Source: Skermania piniformis
GTDB taxonomy: Bacteria > Actinomycetota > Actinomycetes > Mycobacteriales > Mycobacteriaceae
Length of the DNA: 64,000 bases
Direction of reading: 5' to 3'
Assembly: GCF_019285775.1 (NCBI RefSeq)
Contig: NZ_CP079105.1
Coordinates: forward strand, 3,206,603 to 3,270,602
Shown: positions 47,655 to 56,872 of the stretch, one piece after another
Layout: each line of letters opens with the position of its first letter
Position numbering within the stretch: position 1 is the first letter of the stretch
Made by a program: the position numbers and the translations under genes
The notes under the pieces: generated by a model
What the model was told of the DNA's origin: nothing
Databases searched by the model: none
The model's input: the letters and a program-made list of their open reading frames with translations, nothing else

Positions 47655-47853
47655 TCCGCACCGTCCGGCGACCCGCCGGCGCCCGTCTTTGCTGCTCCTG
47701 CTGTCCGGACTGCTCGCCCTGGGCCTGGGGTCGGCAGCGCTGGTCGGACCCGACACCTGGCACGGCGTGGGGGCGTTCCCGTTCGGCTGGGTGTTGGTCG
47801 GCGCCGCGATCGCGATCGGCGTGATCCTGCTCCGAACGCCGAAGGGAACCTGA
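47647..47853 (+). CDS. Small two-helix membrane protein coupled to the PspC protein
   Basis: 68 residues from GTG 47647, overlapping the end of the PspC gene by eight bases. Two helices, LLLLLSGLLALGLGSAALVG and GWVLVGAAIAIGVILL, joined by a short loop with PDTW. A conserved-looking accessory of the module; no known function. Confidence 0.75.
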   Translation: MADPHRPATRRRPSLLLLLSGLLALGLGSAALVGPDTWHGVGAFPFGWVLVGAAIAIGVILLRTPKGT

Positions 47854-47854
47854 G

Positions 47855-49405
47855 TTACTCCCATTCGATGGTGCCCGGTGGCTTGCTGGTCACGTCGAGT
47901 ACGACCCGGTTCACCTCCGCAACCTCGTTGGTGATCCGGGTCGATATCCGTTCGAGAACGTCGTAGGGCAGCCGGGACCAGTCCGCGGTCATCGCGTCCT
48001 CGCTGGATACCGGTCGCAGCACGATCGGGTGGCCGTAGGTCCGGCCGTCGCCCTGCACGCCGACGCTACGGACGTCGGCCAACAACACCACCGGACACTG
48101 CCAGATCTGTTGATCGAGGCCGGCGGCGGTGAGCTCCTCGCGGGCGATCGCGTCCGCTCGCCGCAACGTGGCCAGCCGATCCGGAGTGACCTCGCCGACG
48201 ATCCGGATGGCCAGGCCCGGACCGGGGAACGGTTGCCGGCCGACGATCTCTTCCGGCAGGCCCAGTTCCCGGCCCACCGCGCGCACCTCGTCCTTGAACA
48301 GCAAGCGCAGCGGTTCGACCAGCTGGAACTCCAGGTCGTCGGGCAACCCGCCGACATTGTGGTGGCTCTTGATGTTCGCGGTGCCGGTGCCCCCGCCGGA
48401 TTCGACGACATCGGGGTACAGCGTGCCCTGCACCAGGAAATCGACCCCACCGTCGGCCAGGTCGGCGACCGCCGACTCGAACGACCGGATGAACTCACGG
48501 CCGATGATCTTGCGTTTCTCCTCCGGGTCGGACACCCCGGCCAGCTCGGTGACGAAGGTCTGCACCGCATCCACCGTGACCAGCTTCGCCCCGGTGGCCG
48601 CGACGAAATCCTGCTGTACCTGCTCGCGTTCGCCCTGCCGCAGCAGACCGTGATCGACGAATACACAGGTCAGCCGATCACCGATGGCGCGTTGCACCAG
48701 CGCGGCCGCGACCGCGGAATCCACCCCGCCGGACAGTCCGCAGATCGCCCGGCCCGCTCCGATCCGGTCGCGAACCCCACCGACGAGCTGTTCGGCGATA
48801 TTCGCCGGGGTCCACACCGGCGGCAACCCGGCGAACTCGTGCAGGAATCGCGAGAGCACCTGCTGGCCGTGCGGCGAGTGCAGAACCTCCGGGTGATACT
48901 GCACGCCGGCGATCCGCCGCCCCCGGTCCTCGAACGCCGCCACCGGCGCACCGGCCGTCGTGCCGGTCAAGGTGAACCCGGGCGGCGCGGCCGTCACGGC
49001 GTCACCGTGGCTCATCCACACCGGCTGACGATCGGGCAACCCGTCGTGCAGCTCGCCGCCGACCACGGTCAGCCCGGTCCGGCCGTACTCCCGAGTGCCG
49101 GTCTGCGTTACCCGGCCCCCCAGCGCTTGGGCGATCAACTGAAAGCCGTAGCAGATGCCGAACACCGGCACCCCCAGCTCGAACAACCGCGCGTCCAGCG
49201 TCGGCGCGCCGGCGGTGTACACGCTGGCCGGGCCGCCGGACAGCACGATCGCGGCCGGCCGGCGAGCCGCGATCTCGGCGACTCCGAGGGTGTGGGGTAC
49301 CACCTCGGAATACACCTTGGCCTCGCGCACCCGGCGCGCGATCAGCTGGGCATACTGGGCGCCGTAGTCGACGACCAGCACCGGTCCGGTTCGGCTGGCG
49401 ATCAT
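47855..49405 (-). CDS. guaA: GMP synthase (glutamine-hydrolysing)
   Basis: A 516-residue two-domain enzyme that aminates XMP to GMP using glutamine and ATP. The glutaminase domain (about 8-200) has [20 protein letters not shown] with the nucleophile Cys and [10 protein letters not shown] with the His-Glu pair. The ATP pyrophosphatase domain begins [15 protein letters not shown], and the C-terminal dimerisation domain ends KPPGTIEWE. The ATG at 49405 gives the standard length. It converges with the PspC operon, one base away from the stop of the small membrane gene. Confidence 0.97.
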   Translation of the reverse strand: MIASRTGPVLVVDYGAQYAQLIARRVREAKVYSEVVPHTLGVAEIAARRPAAIVLSGGPASVYTAGAPTLDARLFELGVPVFGICYGFQLIAQALGGRVTQTGTREYGRTGLTVVGGELHDGLPDRQPVWMSHGDAVTAAPPGFTLTGTTAGAPVAAFEDRGRRIAGVQYHPEVLHSPHGQQVLSRFLHEFAGLPPVWTPANIAEQLVGGVRDRIGAGRAICGLSGGVDSAVAAALVQRAIGDRLTCVFVDHGLLRQGEREQVQQDFVAATGAKLVTVDAVQTFVTELAGVSDPEEKRKIIGREFIRSFESAVADLADGGVDFLVQGTLYPDVVESGGGTGTANIKSHHNVGGLPDDLEFQLVEPLRLLFKDEVRAVGRELGLPEEIVGRQPFPGPGLAIRIVGEVTPDRLATLRRADAIAREELTAAGLDQQIWQCPVVLLADVRSVGVQGDGRTYGHPIVLRPVSSEDAMTADWSRLPYDVLERISTRITNEVAEVNRVVLDVTSKPPGTIEWE

Positions 49406-49424
49406 CCGGCGAGTCTAGGCGGTG

Positions 49425-51002
49425 CTATCCGGCCTGCTGGATCAGCTCGGCCGCCTTCTCGCCGATCAGGATGGCCGGGGCGCTGGTATGACCGCGAATG
49501 ATCGTCGGCATCACCGACGCGTCGGCGACCCGCAGGCCTTGCACCCCACGTACTCGCAGCTGCTCGTCGACCACACTGTCGTCGTCGATGCCCATCCGGC
49601 AGGTACCCACCGGGTGATACAGCGTGTGCGATACCGTCTCCAGCGCGGTCGTCAATGCCTCTTCGGTGGACAGGTCGGTGACTCCGGCCGGTCGTAGCAC
49701 CCGACCGAGCCGGCTCCGCAACGCGGGCGCCTGCGCGATCTGCCACACCTGCCGCAGCCCGGAGAGCATGGCTGCCCGATCCACCCCACCGCTGTCGGAG
49801 AGATAACGCGGGTCGATCACCGGTGCGGCCAGCGGATCGGCCGAAGCCAGGGTGACGGTGCCGGTGCTCTCCGGCTTCAGCAGGATCGGACCCATCACGA
49901 CGGCATGCTCGTCCGGCTCCGCCAAGCCCTCGTCGAAGTACGGCGCGGGCGCGAAGATCAGCTCCAGGTCGGGCAGTTCCAACTCGGGCCGACTGCGCAC
50001 GAAGCCGTACGCTTCGCCGACGTTCGAGGTGAGCTTGCCCCGATGTCGGACCAGATAATTGATCAGCTCCAGCGGCTTGTCCGCACCCAACAACGAATCG
50101 CCGGCGACCGAGATGCCCACCGGCGTGACGAGGTGGTCGAGCAGATTGGTCCCCACCGCCGGTGCGTGCTGGCGGACCTGGATGCCGTGCTGCCGCAACT
50201 GGTCCGCGTCACCGATACCGGACAACATGAGCAACTGTGGCGTGTTGACCGCGCCACCGCACAGCACTACTTCGCGCCGGGCCCGAACCACCTCGCGCTT
50301 GCCGTCCCGCAGATATTCGACGCCGATCGCCCGGTTCCCGTCGAACAGTACGGCGGTGACCTGCGCGTCGGTCCGCACCGTCAGGTTCCGCCGACCTCGC
50401 GCCGGCTTCAGGTAGCCGTCCGCCGTGCTCCACCGGCGGCCGTCCTTCTGCGATACCATCGTCCGGCAAAAGCCCTCGGGCTGAGGCAGATTCGGGCGAA
50501 CGACCCGATGACCGGTCTCCTCCGCGGCCGCCAGCCAGGACGCGGTCCAGGTACGCGGGCTGCGCTGCTGCGACACGTACATCGGGCCGCTTCGCCCCTC
50601 GTCGGATTCCCGCGCATCCTGCACGTTCTCGATCCGTTGGAAGTACGGCGCCAGCTCGGCGAACGACCAGCCGTCGCCGGCGTACTCGGCCCACTCGTCG
50701 TAGTCCGCAGCGAACCCACGCACCCACATCATCGCGTTGATCGAGGAGGACCCGCCCAGCGTCTTACCCCGTGGCCAGTAGATCTGCCGGCCGGCCAACT
50801 CCGGCTGCGGTTCGGTGTGGTAATCCCAGTCGACGTCGCTCTGCAACAACTTGCTGAACCCGGCGGGGATATGGATGAACTGATTCTTGTCTTTGGGGCC
50901 GGCCTCCAGCGCCAGCACCCGTACCGACCGGTCCGCGCTCAGTCGCGCGGCAACCACCGCCCCCGCCGAGCCGGTCCCCACGACGATGTAGTCCGCCTCC
51001 AC
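49425..51002 (-). CDS. GMC-family FAD oxidoreductase (Rv1279-like)
   Basis: 525 residues from GTG 51002 behind GGAGG. A glucose-methanol-choline oxidoreductase with the N-terminal FAD motif [18 protein letters not shown], the GMC signature [18 protein letters not shown] (about 75-92) and the active-site stretch [14 protein letters not shown] near the C-terminus (His base). [20 protein letters not shown] is the second conserved block. It is much like M. tuberculosis Rv1279. These enzymes oxidise alcohols; choline is one possible substrate, but long-chain or sterol alcohols cannot be excluded. Confidence 0.92.
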   Translation of the reverse strand: MEADYIVVGTGSAGAVVAARLSADRSVRVLALEAGPKDKNQFIHIPAGFSKLLQSDVDWDYHTEPQPELAGRQIYWPRGKTLGGSSSINAMMWVRGFAADYDEWAEYAGDGWSFAELAPYFQRIENVQDARESDEGRSGPMYVSQQRSPRTWTASWLAAAEETGHRVVRPNLPQPEGFCRTMVSQKDGRRWSTADGYLKPARGRRNLTVRTDAQVTAVLFDGNRAIGVEYLRDGKREVVRARREVVLCGGAVNTPQLLMLSGIGDADQLRQHGIQVRQHAPAVGTNLLDHLVTPVGISVAGDSLLGADKPLELINYLVRHRGKLTSNVGEAYGFVRSRPELELPDLELIFAPAPYFDEGLAEPDEHAVVMGPILLKPESTGTVTLASADPLAAPVIDPRYLSDSGGVDRAAMLSGLRQVWQIAQAPALRSRLGRVLRPAGVTDLSTEEALTTALETVSHTLYHPVGTCRMGIDDDSVVDEQLRVRGVQGLRVADASVMPTIIRGHTSAPAILIGEKAAELIQQAG

Positions 51003-51272
51003 TGATCCTCCATTTCATCCCCCACCTGGATGTGCAGGGATCGAACGCCCGCAGTCGATGGTAGGCGCGCCGGCCTACCGCAGCGGGTCGAACCGGCGGA
51101 TCTCGCGCGCGGGAGCCGGACGGGTCGGCCGAACGTCACAGTCCGAACGTCACGGTTGTGCGGGCAACCCGTTGCCGTTCCGTCACGAACAGTGAGCCGT
51201 CCACGACTCCCACCGTTAGCTACCTGTTACCCTTCTCCAGGTCGGTAACCCAGCAACCGGAAAGAATCCTTG
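51003..51272 (+). promoter_or_regulatory. Divergent region upstream of the mycolyltransferase, with inverted repeat
   Basis: A 270-bp region between the GMC oxidoreductase and the mycolyltransferase. GTTACC (51226-51231) and GGTAAC (51244-51249) make a 6-bp inverted repeat with a 12-bp spacer just upstream of the ribosome site GGAAAG. No coding sequence is supported here. Promoter elements are not clear enough to assign. Confidence 0.35.
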
Positions 51273-52226
51273 ATGTCGATCCGTGCCCCTCGGCTACTCG
51301 CGCTTGCAATAGCGCTGGTCGCCGCCCTGTACTCGGTGGTGATCAGCAGCGTCGGCACCGCCAGCGCAGATTCCGTGGTAGTGCAAGTTTTCTCCCCGGC
51401 GATGAACAAGAACATCCCCGTCAAGGTGCTGAAGGCGGCCGGTGGCGGCCCGGCGCCGACGTTGTATCTGCTGGATGGACTGCGCGCCCCGGACGACAAC
51501 AACGGCTGGTTGATCAACACCCAGGTCGAGAGCTTCTTCGCCGACAAGCACGTCAACGTCGCAATTCCGTTCGGCGGTGGCGGCACTTTCTACACCGACT
51601 GGGAACGCGCCGACCCGAAGCTCGGCCTGCCCAAGTGGGGAACGTTCCTGAGCAAGGAACTACCTGCGTACATGGCAGCCAACTTCGGTGCCAACGGCCA
51701 GAACGCGGTTGCGGGCCTGTCGATGAGCGGCACCTCCGCGCTGAATCTCGCCACCCAGAATCCCGGCTTGTACCGGTCGGTGGCCTCGTTCAGCGGCTAT
51801 CCGTCGGTGAGCACCCCGGGCTACGCGCAGGGCATCGCCGTATCGGTCGGCGAGATGGGCGGCAACGCGGTCAACATGTGGGGCCCGTGGCCGAGCGCCC
51901 AGTGGGTCAAGAACGATCCGCTGGTGAATGTCGCGGCGCTGCGCGGTATGCGCGTCTATGTTTCCGCCGGCATGGGTGCGCCCGGCAAGCTCGATGCCGC
52001 CGTCACGCCCGGCAGCCCGTCGTTCGACCCGGTCAAGTTCGTCCAGCTGGTCCCACTGGAGACCGCGTCCGGGATGAGCAGCGAGCTGTTCGCCGGTGCG
52101 CTGAAGGCCGCCGGAGTCCAGGCGCAGGTGAACATCAGCACCAGCGGAATTCACTGGTGGAGCTACTGGGAAGACCGCCTGCACGAGGCCTGGTACGGCA
52201 CGATCGCTCCGTCGTTCGGCCAGTAG
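51273..52226 (+). CDS. Antigen 85-type mycolyltransferase
   Basis: 317 residues from ATG 51273. Signal peptide LLALAIALVAALYSVVISSV ending near TASA. The mature alpha/beta hydrolase matches the Fbp/Cmt family that transfers mycolic acids to trehalose and arabinogalactan outside the membrane: LYLLDGLRAPDDNNGWLINT, FPFGGGG-like VAIPFGGGGTFYTDWERADP, GLSMSGTSALNLA with the nucleophile Ser (about 150), and GIHWWSYWEDRLHEAW with the catalytic His. It proves a mycolate-containing host. It lacks the long C-terminal tail of some paralogues and is followed by a strong terminator, so it is a single-gene unit. Confidence 0.95.
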   Translation: MSIRAPRLLALAIALVAALYSVVISSVGTASADSVVVQVFSPAMNKNIPVKVLKAAGGGPAPTLYLLDGLRAPDDNNGWLINTQVESFFADKHVNVAIPFGGGGTFYTDWERADPKLGLPKWGTFLSKELPAYMAANFGANGQNAVAGLSMSGTSALNLATQNPGLYRSVASFSGYPSVSTPGYAQGIAVSVGEMGGNAVNMWGPWPSAQWVKNDPLVNVAALRGMRVYVSAGMGAPGKLDAAVTPGSPSFDPVKFVQLVPLETASGMSSELFAGALKAAGVQAQVNISTSGIHWWSYWEDRLHEAWYGTIAPSFGQ

Positions 52227-52246
52227 TCGCCGGCTCGTAAGCAACG

Positions 52247-52284
52247 ACGCGGCCCCTGCGTACAACGCAGGGGCCGCGTTTTTT
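52247..52284 (+). terminator. Rho-independent terminator after the mycolyltransferase gene
   Basis: A perfect 14-bp stem (ACGCGGCCCCTGCG, 52247-52260, with its complement at 52266-52279), a TACAA loop and a run of six T (52279-52284). It lies 20 bases past the stop codon. Confidence 0.95.
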
Positions 52285-52340
52285 GCTGTCACGCCCTTGG
52301 GTATCGAGCGGCCGGTTCCGCCCCCCGGCCTACAGTGGAA

Positions 52341-52364
52341 CGATCTTACTCTAGAGTAAGATCG
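52341..52364. promoter_or_regulatory. Perfect 24-bp palindrome, candidate TetR-type operator
   Basis: CGATCTTACTCT is followed without a gap by its exact complement AGAGTAAGATCG. The centre is 38 bp before the SDR start at 52390. A loopless, A/T-containing palindrome in G+C-rich DNA next to a start codon is typical of TetR-family operators. No regulator gene is adjacent, so the regulator acts from elsewhere. Confidence 0.7.
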
Positions 52365-52389
52365 ACAGGTCGTTCGGTGAGGAGTAGTG

Positions 52390-53331
52390 ATGGCGATGCG
52401 ATCGCTCACGGACAAGCACGTGATGATCACCGGAGCCTCGTCCGGTATCGGTCGGGCTGCAGCGTCGGCGATAGCTCGAAAGGGTGCGACAGTAATCCTG
52501 CTGGCCCGCCGGGAGCCCGAGTTGGCCGACGCGGTGGCGGAGATTCGGACGGCCGGTGGCCGAGCCCACGGCTATCCGTGCGATATCACCGATCCCGCCG
52601 AGGTCGACCGGGTCGTCGCGGCGATCCTGCACGATCACGGTCAGGTGGACATGCTGGTGAACAATGCCGGGCGGTCGATCCGGCGCTCGGTGTATCGGTC
52701 GACCGACCGACTGCACGACTTCGAGCGCACGATGGCGGTGAACTATCTCGGTGCCGTGCAGCTGATTCTGCGGCTGCTGCCGAGCATGCGACAGCGCCGG
52801 TCCGGGCACATCGTGAACATATCCAGCGCCGGGGTGCAGCTGAGCACGCCACGGTTCTCGGCCTATCTCGCAAGCAAGGCCGCGCTGGACAAGTTCACCG
52901 ATTGCGTCGCGGCGGAAACCTTGGCCGACGGCATCACCTTCACCACGATCCACATGCCGCTGGTTCGTACGCCGATGATCGCTCCCAGTGCCGGCACGAA
53001 CGTCGGCGGCGCGCAGAGCCCGGAGTGGGCGGCGGCAACGATCGTGCGCGCACTGACCGAGCAACCGAAACGGATCGACACCCCGGTCGGCACCATCTCC
53101 GAATACCTGGGTCTGCTCACCCCACGGCTCAAGGACCGTGCGCTCCATCGGTACTACCGTGCTTTCCCGGACTCGCCGGCGGCCAAGGGGGAGGTACCGG
53201 CGCGAGCGGTGGCAGCCGAGTCCTCTCCCGTCGCTGCGCCGCCGAACGGCGACAGCCACGCCGGCCCGGCACGGATCACTCCGATCCGGATTCGCCGGGT
53301 GGGCCGGTGGATCCCCGGCGTGCACTGGTAA
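52390..53331 (+). CDS. Short-chain dehydrogenase/reductase
   Basis: About 313 residues from ATG 52390 behind GAGGAG (52379-52384); GTG 52387 and ATG 52396 are alternatives. A classical SDR: cofactor loop MITGASSGIGRAAA (about 12-25), NNAGRS, the catalytic Ser in IVNISSAGVQ and YLASKAA with Tyr and Lys. ARREPELADAV after strand 2 fits NADP(H). It resembles the reductase half of mycobacterial AcrA1/acyl-CoA reductases and related lipid SDRs. A C-terminal extension of about 50 residues is Pro/Ala-rich and ends basic. Expression is probably controlled through the upstream palindrome. Confidence 0.87.
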   Translation: MAMRSLTDKHVMITGASSGIGRAAASAIARKGATVILLARREPELADAVAEIRTAGGRAHGYPCDITDPAEVDRVVAAILHDHGQVDMLVNNAGRSIRRSVYRSTDRLHDFERTMAVNYLGAVQLILRLLPSMRQRRSGHIVNISSAGVQLSTPRFSAYLASKAALDKFTDCVAAETLADGITFTTIHMPLVRTPMIAPSAGTNVGGAQSPEWAAATIVRALTEQPKRIDTPVGTISEYLGLLTPRLKDRALHRYYRAFPDSPAAKGEVPARAVAAESSPVAAPPNGDSHAGPARITPIRIRRVGRWIPGVHW

Positions 53332-53407
53332 CCGACCGAATCGAGCCATCAGCATACCGACACCGCGCGGACAACTGATTGCCAGAAAGTCGCCCTAGGC
53401 TCGCCGC

Positions 53408-53908
53408 GTGACCCCCGAAAACCCCACCGAGAAATTGCCGACCACCGAACCGCAGCCCGGCGATCAGCCCCCGCGACCAGCCGAGCCGCAGCGGTTCGGG
53501 GCACGGCAGTTCGAGGCACTGCGCCGGCAGGTTCGCGCCGCCCCGGTTCTCGCCGGCCTGCTCGCGATCCTGATCATCGGCGGAATCGGGTTCGGCGCCG
53601 GCTACCTGGTGGGCGGATCCGGCCACGACCACGGCCGGAGCGGCCACTCGGTCGACCGGGGCGGCTTCGGCCCGGGCGGCTTCGACCGCCCGGAGCGGAT
53701 GCCGAATCCGCCGGGACAGAACGGTCCGGGCAACCAGCAGGTGCCGGTCCCGCCGATTCCCCCGGGCGGCCCGGCTCAGCCCGATCCCAGCCAGCCCGAT
53801 CCCAGCCAGTCCGGTACCAGCCAGCCCGATCCCAGCCCGTCCAGCCCCGCTCAGCCGGGTCCGAGCGAGTCCGGTCCGGCGCCGGCCGGTCCTACCGCGG
53901 GCGCCTGA
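53408..53908 (+). CDS. Single-pass membrane protein with Gly/Pro-rich extracytoplasmic tail
   Basis: 166 residues from GTG 53408. A hydrophilic N-terminus (about 1-45) precedes one helix (VLAGLLAILIIGGIGFGAGY, about 47-66). The rest is Gly/His/Pro/Ser-rich, with HDHGRSGHSVDRGGFGPGGF and a repeated PDPSQ tail. No domain is recognised; the composition suits a periplasmic or wall-spanning low-complexity segment. Its 3' end overlaps the convergent rsmI gene by 58 bp. Confidence 0.65.
   Translation: MTPENPTEKLPTTEPQPGDQPPRPAEPQRFGARQFEALRRQVRAAPVLAGLLAILIIGGIGFGAGYLVGGSGHDHGRSGHSVDRGGFGPGGFDRPERMPNPPGQNGPGNQQVPVPPIPPGGPAQPDPSQPDPSQSGTSQPDPSPSSPAQPGPSESGPAPAGPTAGA
53777..53836 (+). repeat. 15-bp tandem repeat, four copies, near the 3' end of the Pro-rich membrane gene
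   Basis: CAGCCCGATCCCAGC at 53777-53791, 53792-53806 and 53822-53836, with a diverged copy (CAGTCCGGTACCAGC) at 53807-53821, encodes QPDPS units in frame, 15 bp from the convergent rsmI stop. Confidence 0.93.
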
Positions 53909-54750
53909 CCACCACGACGTGCCGCGAGCACCGCGTCGTACACCGCCCGCCGCGACACCCCCGGGCCGGCGACGCGGGCGCACGCATCCTTGAGCCGGGC
54001 GCCGGCGGCCACCAGCCGCTCCACCTCGGCGATCAGGTCGGTGGGCGCCGGTGCCGTCGGCTCGGCACCGGCGATCACCACGGTGATCTCGCCGCGCACA
54101 CCACCGGCCGCCCAGTCGGCCAGCTCGGCGAGTCCGGCGCGCACGACCTCCTCGTAGGTCTTGGTCAACTCCCGGCACACCGCGCCGCGCCGGTCCGGGC
54201 CGAGCACCTCGACCGCGTCGGCCAGACAATCCGCGAGCCGATGCGGAGACTCGAAGAAGACGCAGGCCCGCGGTTCGGTGCGCAGGGTAGCCAGCCAATT
54301 GCGCCGCTGCCCGCTCCGCCGCGGGGCGAAACCTTCGAAACAGAACCGATCCACCGGTAACCCGGACACCGCGAGCGCCGTGGTCACTGCCGAGGGCCCC
54401 GGTAGGCAGGTCACCGGTAATCCGCGCTGCACGCACGCAGCGACCAATCGATAGCCCGGATCACTGATCGAGGGCATCCCGGCATCGGTGACCAGCACGA
54501 CCGTGGCCCCGGCCACGATCCGGTCCAGCAGGTCGGGAATCCGGGCCGACTCGACATGATCGTAGAAACTCACCACGCTGCCGGTGATCCGCACGCCGAG
54601 CGCGGCAGCCAGGGTCCGAGTCCGTCGGGTGTCCTCGGCAGCGATCACGTCGGCGGTGGCCAGCGCCTGGCACAACCGGGCAGACGCATCCCCGACCGCG
54701 CCCATGGGTGTGCCGGCCAGCACCAGACGACCCTCCACCCGGGACAGCAT
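53851..54750 (-). CDS. rsmI: 16S rRNA (cytidine1402-2'-O)-methyltransferase
   Basis: 299 residues of the tetrapyrrole-methylase fold, matching RsmI (Rv1003 type), which methylates C1402 in the ribosomal P site. Conserved: LAGTPMGAVGDASARLCQAL at the start, AAEDTRRTRTL, VTDAGMPSISDPGYRLVAAC and GFAPRRSGQR, with ECREL-like VCRELTKTYEEVVRA. ATG 54750 is used; GTG 54738 is also possible. It is divergent from pmt with only 12 bp between starts, so their promoters must overlap the opposite coding sequence. Confidence 0.94.
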   Translation of the reverse strand: MLSRVEGRLVLAGTPMGAVGDASARLCQALATADVIAAEDTRRTRTLAAALGVRITGSVVSFYDHVESARIPDLLDRIVAGATVVLVTDAGMPSISDPGYRLVAACVQRGLPVTCLPGPSAVTTALAVSGLPVDRFCFEGFAPRRSGQRRNWLATLRTEPRACVFFESPHRLADCLADAVEVLGPDRRGAVCRELTKTYEEVVRAGLAELADWAAGGVRGEITVVIAGAEPTAPAPTDLIAEVERLVAAGARLKDACARVAGPGVSRRAVYDAVLAARRGGQAPAVGPAGAGPDSLGPG

Positions 54751-54762
54751 ACGATCGCTTTC

Positions 54763-56316
54763 GTGACCCTGACGGACGAGCGGGCGGCTTTGCCCGATCC
54801 GCTGACCACCGTCAGCCCCGCACCGTTGCTGCCGACGTTCGACCCCGGGCCCACCGACCGGATGCGCGGCTGGCTGGTCACCGGGTTCCTCACCATGATC
54901 ACCGCGATCACCCGGTTCACCATGTTGTCGTATCCGACCGACGCCGGCACTCCGGTCTTCGACGAGAAGCACTACGTCCCGCAGGCCTATCAAGTGCTCA
55001 CCGGCGGCTGGCTGGAGGACAACCCCGGCTACGGCCTGGTCGTGCATCCGCCGGTCGGCAAGTGGCTGATCGCGATGGGTGAGGCGCTCTTCGGCTACAA
55101 CGCCTGGGGCTGGCGGTTCGCCTCGGCCGTCGCCGGTACGGTCCTGGTGCTGCTGATCATCCGGATCGTGCGCCGGATGGCCAGGTCGACGATGATCGGT
55201 GCCGCCGCGGGCGTGCTGGCGATCTGTGACGGCCTGCTGTTCGTCTCGTCCCGGGTAGGGCTGCTCGACGTCTTCCTGGCGCTGTTCGCCACCGCGGCGT
55301 TCGGCTGCCTGGTGGTCGACCGGGACGACGTGCGTGCGCGGATGGCCCGGGTCGCCGTCGAACACCGGATCGGCGCCACGCCCTACGGGCCACGGCTCGG
55401 CGTGCGCTGGTGGCGGTTCGGTGCCGGCGTGTTCCTCGGGCTGGCCTGTGCCACCAAGTGGTCCGGAATCTACTTCGTGCTCTGCTTCACCCTGCTCAGC
55501 CTGATCTTCGACCTCACGGCGCGCCGCGGCTACCGAGTCGAGCGGCCGGTCCGCGGCGTGCTCCGGCGGGACCTGGGCCCGACGGCCTGGGCGATGGGAA
55601 TCGTTCCGGTCGCGATCTACCTGGCGTCCTACTGGCCCTGGTTCGCCAGCGAGACCGGCGTCTACCGGCATGCGGTCGGCAATCAGATCGGCACCGGCGG
55701 CCTGTTCGGTTTCGTCCCGGACGCACTCCGGTCATTGTGGTATTACGCCGCCAGCGTGCTCCGATTCCACGAGGGGCTGACCAACTCGGCCGGCAACCAT
55801 CACCCGTGGGAGTCCAAGCCCTGGACCTGGCTGATGGGCCTCCGCCCGATGCTGTACTACTACGCCGACGGCGACCGGATCCGCGGCTGCTCCGGCAGTT
55901 CCTGCGTGAAAGCGGTCATGCTGATCGGCACCCCGGCGATCTGGTGGCTCGCGTTGCCGATGCTCGGTTGGGCACTGTGGTGCGTTGCGGTCCGCCGGGA
56001 CTGGCGATACGGCGCGGTCCTGATCGGCTATGCGGCGGCGCTGCTGCCCTGGTTCCTCGAACTGGACCGGCAGATGTACTACTTCTACGCCGCCACCCTG
56101 GCCCCGTTTCTGATCATGGGCGTCGCGCTGGCGCTCGGCGACATCCTGGGTCCGGCTCGGGCACCGGCCGAGCGGCGCGGCACCGGGTTGCTGGCCTGTT
56201 GCCTTTACCTGGGGCTGGTGATCGCGAACTTCGTCTGGCTGTGGCCGATCCTCACCGCACTGCCGATCTCCACGGTCACCTGGAATCGCGAGCTCTGGCT
56301 GCCCAGCTGGCGTTGA
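54763..56316 (+). CDS. pmt: Protein O-mannosyltransferase
   Basis: 517 residues from GTG 54763, a GT39 enzyme with about eleven helices that transfers mannose from polyprenyl-phosphate-mannose to Ser/Thr of proteins during Sec export (Rv1002c type). The first loop holds the catalytic acidic pair in VFDEKHYVPQAYQ, and HPPVGKWLIAMGEALFGYNA and HHPWESKPWTWLMGLRPM are family hallmarks. Ser/Thr/Pro-rich exported proteins such as the two giant proteins in this window are plausible substrates. The 3' end overlaps the convergent GntR gene by 41 bp. Confidence 0.95.
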   Translation: MTLTDERAALPDPLTTVSPAPLLPTFDPGPTDRMRGWLVTGFLTMITAITRFTMLSYPTDAGTPVFDEKHYVPQAYQVLTGGWLEDNPGYGLVVHPPVGKWLIAMGEALFGYNAWGWRFASAVAGTVLVLLIIRIVRRMARSTMIGAAAGVLAICDGLLFVSSRVGLLDVFLALFATAAFGCLVVDRDDVRARMARVAVEHRIGATPYGPRLGVRWWRFGAGVFLGLACATKWSGIYFVLCFTLLSLIFDLTARRGYRVERPVRGVLRRDLGPTAWAMGIVPVAIYLASYWPWFASETGVYRHAVGNQIGTGGLFGFVPDALRSLWYYAASVLRFHEGLTNSAGNHHPWESKPWTWLMGLRPMLYYYADGDRIRGCSGSSCVKAVMLIGTPAIWWLALPMLGWALWCVAVRRDWRYGAVLIGYAAALLPWFLELDRQMYYFYAATLAPFLIMGVALALGDILGPARAPAERRGTGLLACCLYLGLVIANFVWLWPILTALPISTVTWNRELWLPSWR

Positions 56317-56662
56317 GCGCTGCCTCGACGAAACCGAGCACGTCCGAGTCGGGCAAGCCCAGCCGCCGAATGGTCGCCAGGTAGTCGGTGGCGGCCCGCC
56401 CGGCGGCGTCCCGGGTCGGGTCCCCGCTGGTCGCGATGAACGAGCCGTGCCGGCCCCGGGTCTCCAGCACACCGTCCTGCTCCAGTTCGCGGTAGGCGCG
56501 GGCTACCGTGTTGGGCGCCAGGTCGAGCTGAACGGCGAGCGCTCGCACGGTGGGCAGTTTCGTGCCGGCGATCAACTGTCCGGTCCGAACCTGCGATATC
56601 ACCGCAAGCCGCAGCTGCTCGTACGGCGGAACGGTCGAGCGCGGGTCGATCGAGAGACGCAC
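56276..56662 (-). CDS. GntR-family regulator, YtrA type
   Basis: 128 residues from GTG 56662 behind AAGGGAG. The N-terminal winged helix-turn-helix begins VPPYEQLRLAVISQVRTGQL and continues KLPTVRALAVQLDLAPNTVA, then RAYRELEQDGVLETRGRHGS. The short C-terminal part (about 50 residues) lacks a large ligand domain, as in YtrA-like GntR proteins that usually control membrane or transport genes. Its target is not evident: neighbours are pmt (convergent) and arcA. Confidence 0.88.
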   Translation of the reverse strand: MRLSIDPRSTVPPYEQLRLAVISQVRTGQLIAGTKLPTVRALAVQLDLAPNTVARAYRELEQDGVLETRGRHGSFIATSGDPTRDAAGRAATDYLATIRRLGLPDSDVLGFVEAALNASWAARARDSR

Positions 56663-56872
56663 ACGCAGCTCCCTTCGGTCGGGCGGCAGAATACGAGGCA
56701 CGGCAACGACCGCGACAATTATCACAATCCGCGCTGTTCCACCTCTCGCACGGTACTGGGGATGACGACGGCTGCCGGCACCGAGCCGACAATCGTGGAG
56801 TATCTCGACCCACCTCGAGCCGGGACCGGCTGCGTGGCCGACGCGGTGACGTCGGTGCGGTGAGCGCCCCGC

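Noticed and set aside
52247..52284. Stem-loop considered as a tRNA or small RNA
   Set aside because: Perfect G+C-rich stem with a T-run directly after a stop codon is an intrinsic terminator. No tRNA or rRNA gene was recognised anywhere in the window.
56762..56863. 33-codon frame (begins MTTAAGTEPTIVEYLDPPRA) between the GntR and arcA genes, possible small peptide
   Set aside because: No convincing ribosome site, no recognised precursor family and no modification genes nearby.
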